A DNA stretch of 64,000 nt from Tubiluchus corallicola (taxonomy: Eukaryota > Priapulida > Priapulimorpha > Priapulimorphida > Tubiluchidae). The stretch spans positions 682,001 to 746,000 of the forward strand of contig JAQGDQ010000041.1 of NCBI GenBank assembly GCA_030141605.1. Direction: 5' to 3'. Positions 27,601 through 39,600 of the stretch are shown in pieces; positions within the stretch are counted from its first letter, which is position 1; the number at the start of each line of letters is the position of its first letter. The notes under the pieces are model-generated. The model worked only from the letters and a program-made list of their open reading frames with translations. It was not told where the DNA came from and searched no databases. The translations under genes and the position numbers were made by a program.

Positions 27601-30600
27601 ATATGAAATGCGTCAGTCTTAAATATTCGTAAATTAATATTTCTTAACTGTCATTTGGTACTAATAGCTAATGTAATCTTGTAGTGAAACTTGTTAAGCT
27701 TGTGTTGATAGAGTCAATGCTTACTGTAAATGTTTTTCTTAATAGTGTATATATTTTGTTGTGGTGAGGATCCTGAATCATGTTTTTTTAAACTGTCTGA
27801 TTCAATCCTATAATAAATTATGTTTAAGCTAAATTGTAACGAGTTAAAATTTTTTAGCGAGTTAAAATTTGTATATATATAATCTCAGGAACAGGAAGCT
27901 TCTGTCAACACAGAATGGAATCCAGCATTTTCCCTTGGCTGTTGCAAAGTTTCAACGGAGACAAGATTCTGTAAAATGTTTCGTACTTTCAACAATCGCT
28001 AAGGGAAGTTTTCTTGTTAGCGCGAAGATATTACTGCTGGCCCGGGATTCATCGCAGCAGTGAGGTTAGGCTTATGATACATTGATACATGATAGAAAGC
28101 GTCCAGCGTCTGGCTGCTCGCTTCCAGCGTTCAGCGTTCACTGGGTAATATTAATAATGTGCAGTAATTGAGAGCGTCTTAACAACATCCCTCACTGTTT
28201 GGTATGGCGCTACCACGCAGGGAGATCGCAATGCTCTTAATCTAGTTGTTAAATTATAGGAATTGAACAGCTATGAGTGAACAGCAATCTATGGCATACG
28301 AGGAAGAATGAGAACATACAAGTATTCCAACTTTCATCATCAAATATGCTATTATTATTAATAATATTATTATTATTATTATAAAGTGCCGAGAAAACGT
28401 AAAAAGCGTTGGAAGTTTACAAAGCATAATTATTTAAAACGCTCCGAACGTATTTCTGCAGGTATACATGTTTTTAAAGCATAATTGTTTATTGTAACTC
28501 ATCAGTAAAAAGTTTTTATTTAACTTGGTTTTAATAGACTTTACACTTTAACTTTAACTAATAGGTTTCAATATTTGCATGATGTTACTAGCCACTATGG
28601 TTTTTGTTTGCTGATTTGTTTGCATGCTTATTTTCCATTTGTTTGTTTATGAATTTATGATGAAGTATAATCTCAGGGCGCAAAGTTTGTCGCTTATCAG
28701 TGAATCACTTGAATTATATTATTTGTTAAAAAGTGTGCTAGATAAGAATAAATATCCCAAGAATTTAAAGAATTCGAAATTTGAAGGAAAAAGCGAAAAT
28801 CCATGGCCCTACAATTTGTGGTTTTTAGGTGTCTATTTTGACCCCATAGTTTTGACTGACAAATTAGCGCCTGCTTGTCTCGTTATCCAGTGACAATTAA
28901 TCTGTGTTAGAAAAGCAACCACCACCACCACCGGTCATGTTAGTTTAAATTTCTAAATAGCAATAATTGCGGTGCTTATTCTGGCTAGCAGAAGGCTGAA
29001 CCTGCAAAGTGAGGTGCGAGCTTCTCACCTTGCTGTTGTATCGACCCACAGCCAAGATTCTGGGAAGTTTTTTCGTATTTTCTTTATTGGGGCAAGTTTT
29101 CCTGGTACTGAAGATGTTTCTGTAGCCACTTTTGGAACCTGTGAACTGGGACCTGAACCTGCGAACGAGAAGGCTAACTGCGGCAAGGCACCCCCATCAG
29201 CAGCACCGAAAAATAATTCTCTCCGAAATATAGGCCATATAGGACGTTCAGGGATCTCTGAAATAGGTTTAGAAAATGAATAATTTAATAAAAATTTATT
29301 CTAACCAAACCCGATTAAATAAAACACCGGATCCAATGTACATATTTGGTTTCGGGAGAAATAATGGTTAGTACCACAATTGCAGTAACCTTTGATGCAA
29401 TAATAATTTGCTGAACTGCAATTATCCGAACCGCCACCAAAAACAATTTTAACTTTATAGGAATATATATATATATATACGTGTGAACTGTATAAAAATA
29501 ATGAAAATATCGTTTTTTGCTAGATTATATACGAGCTGGCGCTTTTTAGTGGGGAAGCATTTGCCGAATAAACGCACTTTTCTCACTCAAACGGCAAATG
29601 GCAACAGAAGCTACAATGAGACCGTGTCTCTGTCTCCTTTAAAATGTAGTCTACATCCAAAGTTTTAAAAAAGGCTATACCTACCTCTGTATAGGTAAGT
29701 ATCGGTCACAACAGCCAGTTTCGCCTCCCTGAATGTCTCGTAAGCGTCAGAACTGCTGTACCAGTGCCATGGATACAGGATAAAGCTGCGTTTCTTTCTC
29801 TCAGCACGTATGGGGGGACCTCCAGAACGGAGAAAAGGCACAGGCAGACTATCATCGTCGTCAAAGCCATATCCTCTTACGTCATCCAAAACCTGAATCG
29901 AAAAAGAAAATTATTATTAGACGACGGGTTTTTACCAGTAATTACTATATTAGATCTAATCATTATTAGAACGTGTAGCAAATTACAAAAGATGCATTTC
30001 TGTAGACATACTTGATAACTTTGACATAAGATAACTGTTAATAGAGTTTTCAGCCTTTGTCTCACTTGGCCGACAAAGGATTACAACAGACATCCGTGTT
30101 CCCTCTCCTTTTCTCTGATTTACACAGACATTTTATATCAAAGTTATCAGGGACAGAAGTGCAAAGTTTTCTCTAAGTTTTTTCCAAAGCTGCTTTTACG
30201 TGGAGTTTTCGACAGGGATTGCCTTTTCTTCAATTATATAAACTTTAACCAAATTAAGAAGAATATCAATATACATATATAAAGCTTAACTACTTTGCCA
30301 TGGTAGATTATAGACATAGCATTTTTACTACACGTCGTTGCTGCTTGTCAACTTTATTCCGTATATTACATGTATAACCCTTTACAACTAGCAATTCTGA
30401 AGACTCGTTTCGGCTAATTTTTCTAAAACGTCTTTTGAATTTCGAAAAATGATCACAAACTCACCGAATCTGCTGTGATATCATTTCCACCACGTAGTAA
30501 CAAAACTGACTGATCAACTGCCAGTATGCCAATAAAGGACCAAGGTGCTGTGGTGATGTGCAATTTTACTTTGTCTCCTGGCTCAGCCGATTCTTTGTTA

Positions 30601-33600
30601 AACCGCAATGCAACCTGCGAATAAGAGACAGCCGTTGATTTGCAATCTCGACAGTGGATTGGGCAAAGGCGGAGAATGTAAAATCCACTTAGTGAATATA
30701 TTACATTTTCCAGCAATGGCATGGCTCTTAATAATTCTAATGCCTATTTTTCGAAATAAGTGCCATCATAGATTACTGAAGGTAGGGCGGTAGGGACATA
30801 GCGCCAAATTATATTTTCTGTAATACAATCCATATAAAGAGAAAATATAACAATTACCTGAAGGGGAAGAAAAGGTAATTTTACCGTATGCCCCAAAGAA
30901 CTTTCCATGCAAACTTATATTACTTAGCATGATGCTCACCTCTGTTTGAAAAACCCATGTAATTGGAAAAGAATATTCTTAATTCTAAAACAAAACCACA
31001 TAATTGTTCATACTTACAATATAAAGTAATTTAAACTTTTGCTTAGTTTGGGAAGAATGTGCTACATATGCGCTGATTATTTTTTAAAACTTTGCGCACT
31101 GTTATCTAAACTTGTTCAAACGACTTACAGTTAAAATGGCTGTGCTTAACAGTCCCCGCAGGTATCTAAATTTACAAGTTTTTCAACGTTATTGCTAATG
31201 CATGCTCTGTATGCAATAAGACCGCATGTAAGTGATACAAAATTTTAAGACGAATTTGCTCAGCTTTATTTATGAAGAGCTTTTTCTTTTGCTTTAACTA
31301 TTACACGGACTAACTCATCAACGTGAATATTAATTTATTACCTATAGTCCTATATCTTCATTTCTGATGGTTGACAGATGGCAGCACTTGTGCCTCTGCC
31401 AAGGAAAATGACGATAAGAGAAGTGGTAAAGAATTAAAAATGGTATCAAGTGTGCTAATGCTAAGTGTGATTTTTCTAATTGCTATTAATAACAATATTC
31501 TTTTCAACTAACCTGGTTGTCAAATCCACCCTGAACTTCAAAGTTAGTTGCATCAGTTATCACCTCTCCACTTCTGTGTATGTAATAAACAAGCATTCTT
31601 GAGCGAGGAGCCATGGCATTGTTTATCTCAATATTGAACTCTTGCTCATTATTTCCCATTGGTACGTAGCCATTGTCTTCAATGTTTCCACGTGATATAA
31701 CCTAACAAAAGGGTTTGTACTTGAAAATGGGCAAGAAGTTCCTCAGATTTAGACAGAAAATTTCAGAGACTGGTAATCGTAATAAAAGAAGAAACAAGAC
31801 AGAATAAAAAGAAATTCGTTCGCTCTCCGTTTTGTCTTCATTTATTCATATATTTATTCATTTACTCATTCATTTCATTATTCTGTCATTCATTTGGCTG
31901 GCCAGTAAGTCAGCCAGTCAGTCGGTTATGCTTTTATTCATTTGTTTTTGTTTATTCACTCACTCGGTCATTTGTTGCTGATTTGTCAATCACTCATTTC
32001 TCACTCATGAGGAATTATTCACTCATTCACTAACGTTTTCACCTTTCTCACCCCATAATTCACAGTGCACCTGCTTATTTTCTGGGCGAGCCCACTAATT
32101 AATCCTTGCTTACCAATTAATTACTTCATTTATTTATTCCGTTATTTGTATCATTAGTTGATTGGTTTTAGACCTGCTATTTAGATTCTTTTATGGAAAA
32201 CTTTCGTTTTAGCTATATAGTTTCCACAAAAATTATCAGAAGGTATGAAATGCGCAAAAAAGTTGAAAACCTACCTGATAATATACTCCGTCGATCACAT
32301 CTGTTGATTCTACAAGAAAAGTGGCTTGGTCTCCAGCCTGTTGAAAAGAACATTTCTAGTTACATTTCTTATGTTTTGGACAAGATAAAAAATTCACACC
32401 GCAAAGTCAAGTATTTTTATCCATCTTGATAACACAAATGAAATCTCTACTTACCACTAGATCTGCACTCCTTAATCCAACTTGAACAAAAGCTTTCACA
32501 CCAGCTTTATATTCCGACGCACTCTTCCCGGCAGTACTGTCGCCAGTTGATTGAGTATATTTGGCCTAAAAATTACAAAGCAGTGTTTAGTTTTTTCTAA
32601 ATTTAAAATTTTATTAAAATAGACGTAGCAAAAAGTGTAAAAGTATACAATTCTTTGTATAATTAACATGTTCTTCAGATGAAGGAAAAGCAAATTGCAA
32701 CGTAACAATTAATTTTTTTGCGACTGTCACTTTCTCATTTACAGTACTATGCAGAACATGGCTAAAAATTGTGCAGAGAATTAAACCCAGATTCTTTAAA
32801 ATTTCTTACGGCAAAGTTAAGACTTCCATAAATCAACGAAGGAACTTCTACTTGAACCACAACGCGTCCATCAGCTGGTATTGTGTAAGTTTCAATCTTA
32901 CGTTTTGGAAATCTGTGTCTGCTATCCCAACTATAACAAATGAAAAAACAACATCGTTACTGAAGTGGTAAATATTATTTATTATTGCTACCTTTTAAAT
33001 TTTTTAAATAAGTTAACTGTCGTGCGAAAATTTTATATAAGTGCAATCAGTAAAATTCATCATTTGAATAAAGGGTTTTTCACAAAAGCTTGAACAACTG
33101 ATTAAGTGCGCCAACTTTTTTATTTATTTCAACAACTGAAATTGCAAGCTCAAACCCTGTTTCCTGAAGACTGCAAAGTAACAACAACAGCGATACAGCT
33201 ATAGTGTATACAATTTCTATTACAAGCAAAATAAGCTTTTTTAAGGGACGAAAAAAGTTGCAACAAAGAAAGTAAGTTTAATATAAACAGTAAGCCACAG
33301 GCCCATAGCAGTAACTTTTAGACATAATTGGTGTTTATCTTTAATTCTAATTCTACCTTGGCCAATCTGGATTAGCATCTGGATTTTTTTCATCCCATCT
33401 ATAAGTGAGTTCTACTTCTTGAGCATCTGAATCCAACAGCGGCGACCCATCTTGACGTTCAAACGTTATCTAGAAAACAAATTCCTTTATTCTCTAGGAA
33501 ATTAAGAATAATTATAGTTTTCGCAAGCTGTCTTGATAATAAGCATAAAGCGTATCGTAGTAATAAGTACTGAAGTAGAGAAATTGGTTTCGAAAGTTAT

Positions 33601-36600
33601 GCATACCACAGCGAAATAAGGTAGCCCGGGCTTGTAGTAATCAGGTCCTTGAAACGTCATTTTCACTGGATGCTGGTACTTGCTCACGTAAGCTTCACCT
33701 GTCAGCTCAACACCAGTTGCCTCCTCGGTCACAATGGCTTCTATTTTTACTCTTCTACCATCTCCAATAATTGACAGGACATTAAAAGTAAAAGTTGCTT
33801 CTCCGTCAATCTGAAAATTCGTAACTGGTTACAACAAGCGTTAGTGCGAATACAAAAATCTATGTTTCAAATAAAATGAGGTATACTATGCTCAACATTT
33901 GGTCACTTTGGTTTTCTTTATTGTTGACAGGTGTACGTATTAACATTTTTACCTGGATAGTTTTTGCGACTATTTTTCTCTCACCATCTAAAAGAGAAAC
34001 CACGGCTTTACCTTTTACTGGACCACCGTGGGTATATCTGAAAAAAGTTAAAAACTGAGTGCTGTTTACACTGAAATCCTATCAATTCATTTTCACTGTT
34101 AAAATTTCCATGTTTGATCGCAAGGAATTACTTTTCACTAAATAATTTTCATGTTTAAAGAATGCAGATGCAGATCTTACTTCATCATTATTAAATTACA
34201 AGCATTTGAAGCAAATAGAATTTTGTTGTTATCGCATAAGGTAAACTAGCCGCTTACCTTGCTCTGACAACACCAGAAAGTTCAAAACTGTCTCCGACTA
34301 AGAACGAGGGAAGATCAACTTTAACTTCAAATCGTGGTAGAACTGAAAAAAGAATAAATTATACTTATTGATTTTTCACCCAATTCATTTTGTAGCTGAT
34401 TAAACTAACAACGTTTCAGCCAAATTGATCGGTTTACTTACGGTAAGATCTAAAACACCAAAGTCATTATTTTGATGGATTCTACTCATTATTCAAAGTT
34501 ATTGTTAATTTTTGGGATTCGGTTATTTGACTTCGGTGATTAAACATCACCGCAAAACGAGCAAAACACAAAAGTTATTTATGCTGGGAGTTCGTAAAAT
34601 TTTGGAAGGCAAAAAACTTACCATATTCTTCGACTTCAAAGTTCTTTGAGGCTTCCTCTCCCTGCATTTGTGAAACAAAAAAAGAGTTTATTTTATACTA
34701 CTCATGTTAGTAAATAGACAATTTTGTTGTCAGCAGGTTAGACTTTATATATGACTTCCATTCTAAGTGTCTGACTGATGAAAGAGCTATTTTAAGAAAA
34801 ACCAGTAAACTACTTACATCAGAGTTAACAGTGATTTTCCACGTGCCGAAAACAGGCTGATCACTTAACATGAAATCCAATGTGGCAACACCTGAACAAA
34901 ACAGGAAAATTTAAAGAACGATAATTTCATGTTTTTTTTTACTGTTACGGTACGGTTTATCATTAAAGTTTGACTCATTCATTACTGCTAGGATGGGCGT
35001 ACGGGCCTATTTTTCGAAGGAGGGCTGAGCCGTTTTCGCTCGAAAAATACAGCACCAACCCGAAAAAAACGCATGCCAACTTCGAGTCGGGAATTGGTCA
35101 ATTGAACCCCATGATCAAAAAATACCCGAATTTCGGGCACTTCATTTGGCGTCATGGAGATATTTCGAGATTTCCTTTTATGAAAAATGTTTTTCATCAT
35201 TTGGCCGGCGCCCGAAAAATTTGGTGATTGCCCGAATCCGGGAGGGGAATGCAGCCCCCAGCCCATACGCATATGACTGCTAGCCTGAGCGAAATGGCAA
35301 ATTTTTTGATTTACTGATACCTGATCGAGCTTTTGCCAAATGTATAACCAAATTGGTTTATGAAGTTTTTTGACTTGTAACTTGAATGAGAGAGAGAAAT
35401 CGCTGAATAGCTCGCCTGCAAAGTTAAGCAACACCAAGCCGGGATAATAAAAGATGTATAAAAACTGACAAAACGGGCATATGCCTCACGTACTACAGAT
35501 GTCTTGGTGAGGGGGTAGGTGTACACATACGAACATGGCTAAGCTGCCTCTGCCATAATGCAGTAAAAATAATTTGTTCTATTGAGCGAGCATGCTTACC
35601 ATTCACTGTAGCTAAACCGTTCCACTCCACCATTTTATTTCCATTTGAATCTTTAATGTCAACATCTAATGTCCCTCTGTATGGCCTTAGGTAAGGGTTA
35701 ACTGTAATAGCTCTAAACTGAACTGCAAATTTAATCAAAAAGTTTATAGAATAACTGTAGTTGTATTAAGAATGCAATAAACACCATAGAAAACGATCAA
35801 TGGCTAATTACTATTTACCACTAAGTTACAAACAATTTAAAAAATATATCCACGTATGTGGATAACTTCTCCTAACAAAGTTCCTTAGAAAAATTTGTAA
35901 AGCCCTATAGCCGCATATGAGCCTAAATTATGTATTTCTAGCTATTGTAAATAATAGTCTAGCGACGTGCACGGGGGAGTGCTACGGAGCTTGAAATAAA
36001 AAAGGATTTTGACAGAAGAAAATGAGCAATTGGTTTACACTATACATTTAGAATGCTAAATCACTATGCAAAAAGTTTGAACAATAGGAACCCTCTGGTT
36101 TCCTTTTGTAGGTACCCCCAAAATTGTGGATGTAGGCAAAAATAGTGCAGGAAAAGATATTACAGCGACTAGGACACAGAACCACATTACAGCGTCATTA
36201 TTATCTATTCACATCTTGCCATTTTACCGGATCCAACAAACTATGTATTGAATTACTCCGTCTACAATACAGGTACACAATCGGTACGTTTCTGAAAGCT
36301 CTTATGCTAACCTAAACGTACTGTTCTTCTCAATGATATTATATCTTGTTTATTGTATCTTTTTCACACGGGATATAAGCCTTTATTATGATCTCGAGAT
36401 CTACTGTTTAGTTCAAAGGTTTTGTTTAACCTTTTATTGGTATATAAAACAGTTTTGAGGGTAGGGTGGGGTATACGATCTCTTTGAGGCATTAAGCCAG
36501 TGTATCTAATTCTGCTTATGGGAACTCACTGTCCTAGGAAAATTAATGATCTTTTGCTCATTGGAATAGCAGCTGCTGCAAGAGCCGACAGCTGAGCACT

Positions 36601-39600
36601 TTCACTTTTCAACAGCACAGAAACAACTCCCAAAATAACTCTCCAGGGAAGTAAAAGTACCTCCCTGGGACTCTGTAAAATCATAAACTGTTGAATGGCA
36701 AGAATGTGGACTATATTCATTCGCCATTCTATTCAGCCTATTGGCCAAATTTAGTATAAAACTTCTGGGTCGAGTTCTTTTAATTATAAATCATCCATTA
36801 TTAAGAAATAAGTACATCGTGTGTTAATTTTTGTACGTACCTTTATCAGACGGTTTGTAAGTTGCTTTGTCTGTCTGTATGAAAACGGACCTTCCCTTCG
36901 AATTGTAATCTAAATCGGTTGTATTATAAAAGCCAAATCCTTCGCCTACTGAAACTGTTCCCCTTCCTTCCACTTCTAATAAATAACTGCCCGGTGTCAA
37001 ATCATTTGGAAGCTAAAATAAACAAGAGGGTATATCAAATACAAGTGTTACTTATTAAATTTAATTAACATAATTTACATAATTGAACAGCGTAGAAATA
37101 ACGCGAGTCGTTTTTACGGGCTATTTAAGCATATTTTGTGCATCTTTAAACACGATTACAATGTTATGTTTACTACAATAAACTTTGGCTGCATTATCTG
37201 CCTGAAAAACAAGTTACTAAAATTACGATATTGCAAGTTATTCTAAACGAGTGGGCCTAATTTAAGAATCAACTTTATTCCGTTTGAATAGCTAATTTCC
37301 AACGAGAATAATAAAACAAAGTTCAAATTGAAATAATTGGGCACGACAATCAAATCAAGAGAGTTGTAGGCATAACTTGTCTCTTCGTTTTACAAATTAG
37401 CCAGAAGAGCATTTGCCACACTTCTCAATTTAAGTAGGGTGATTTTCTGCATACAGTTTAATTAGTCATTTTGAGACGCCCTTGTAAAGCAATCATCTAT
37501 ACAAAGTACAAACTACGTACTCCAGCAATTAATACGTATATATTACGTACTGCACACTCTACACTCTAGCGAGCATACCTGTAACGAAACACTTCCGGGA
37601 ATTCCAGGATCAACTTCAAGTGTTTCTGAAGCAATGACGGCTCCAGGACTTGGCTTCTCCTCTTCCGCTTCTAAACATGGCAATAATGAAAATTTATTGT
37701 ATTGACCAAATTCGAAAATTGATGTTTCTAGTTTTCAAAGTATTATTGTATACCTAAATTAAATGGGACAACGTAAACTAATGTTTATGAAAGAAATTAA
37801 TAGCATCATAATTCCGAATTTTTAAATCTCTAAAATTTCTAAGCTGTTTATTTATGGGTAACGAATTATTACATTCTCTGAAAATAACACTGCCAAACTA
37901 TTGATATAAAAAGTCAAAGTCTTTGTTTAAACTAATTACGACTTTGTTTGGGCAGCGGCTTTCAATGTTTAGACTCAGGAAGTTATCAGTGACCAGTAGT
38001 TAAGTATAATAACCGTTACTATCGAGATACGAGCGAAACATGAGCTTAATGAGCTTACGCAAAGTGAATTGGCTGAAATTTATCATGAAATTTCTAAATT
38101 TCATATTGCCAGCATTTCAGCACTTGATTTCTTGAACAACTTACGCGATGTCTTGTCCCGCCCTGCTATTCCGAGTAAGAAATCTTCTATCTTTTTGTAT
38201 ATACTGACTGTCACTGTTACTTTAGACGTTACGGTGTCCAATATTGTCACAGCGGCGTTGTACGTCATACCAGGGCGTATAACTTGAGGTCCCACAATTA
38301 CGTAAGAACTGGAAATAAAAAAATGTGCAAGAAAACATTAGTTTTTATCCTGCGATGTCAATATTAATTAATCCTTTACACAAATTGACGAGGTGAATAA
38401 GCTGAGTGGAAATGGCGCGGCTGGGTGCTCATAGACTGTGATGACAAGCAATTCCGGCCCTGGCAAGTTAATGAATTGATGTCTGTTAGGATAATTGGTT
38501 CTGGGGATGTTACCGGTTGAAACTATATATCTGGTTAAAGAAGATGTATACACATTTGAACACATGCCTCGGCCAGTTCAGTATTATTTCTATTTAGAGC
38601 ACTGTCCTTGATGACTAGCAATGTTCCGGTGGAGCTCGCCACATCTATCTACATTAAACAGGCCCTGCCACTCAGTGTTGGATTCTGTCTTACAGGTTGC
38701 CGAAACGTGTAGAAAACAATCAAAGCTCGTATGTTTGTCTTTTTTAAAACCCTTGTACCGCGCACTTTAACTTGCATTTTAAACAGTTCAATTCATTTTA
38801 ATCAAACCTGTACTGTAGCTAATTTAAAAAACATATTTTCGTTTCTCTTCTTTTTATGCTTTCCTTTTTTTCTGGAAAAGTAGTGACATTTTCGGTGCGC
38901 TACCGACGCGAGATAATCGCTTGATTTTCTAGAATTGTCACTGCTTATGAACTTCTCGTAATGCCGCAAATACCGTAACACTAGTCTACAAGCGTCATAA
39001 TAGTCTGTAGTACTGTGCAGGACGCACACGACGCGAAATTTGTTTTTGTCGCGTATTAATATCTGAGTCTCTGAGACAATTTTATCAAGCAAATTTTGCT
39101 CGTCTGCCGGGTCGATAAATGCTGTTGATCAATTTTGTCGCACCCACATTTGCATTAAACGTGCTTAATTTTTGTCTCAGACGAACTCCTGTTTTCCTAT
39201 GCTAAAGCGGTACAGAAATTTGTGTTAGACAAAATCAGATCAGTAATCGCTTAGTCACATGTTATCTAATAATTGTTTTTTGTGGTTACCAATGACACAA
39301 TTGCTTCAACAAAAGTTGCCATATGATTAATGTGTATTAACAATGTTTTTAAAATAAATTTCGGTGGTTACTAGCTGACCAGCCGTTTATAGCACCATCT
39401 CAGTAAATTTACTGTAATATTACATCGTTAATGATATTTGTACGACTTGTCAAATGAGACATTTAATAAAGTCTAATTCATATGCAATAGTGGCGTAAAA
39501 CATTAATACTCGGCATTGGTGTAATTATAATTATAAATATGAAACATGGTATGGGAATGCAAATAGTGCGTTACAGATACAGAATCTTGCCATAAATTAT

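Noticed and set aside
34988-35437. 149-residue minus-strand open frame in TEP intron 5
   Set aside because: It crosses a GC-rich repeat, has an equally open opposite strand and no recognisable protein pattern.
38802-39092. 96-residue minus-strand frame with a basic tail in TEP intron 1
   Set aside because: No domain, no splice context, ends in a Lys-rich stretch typical of AT-rich non-coding sequence.
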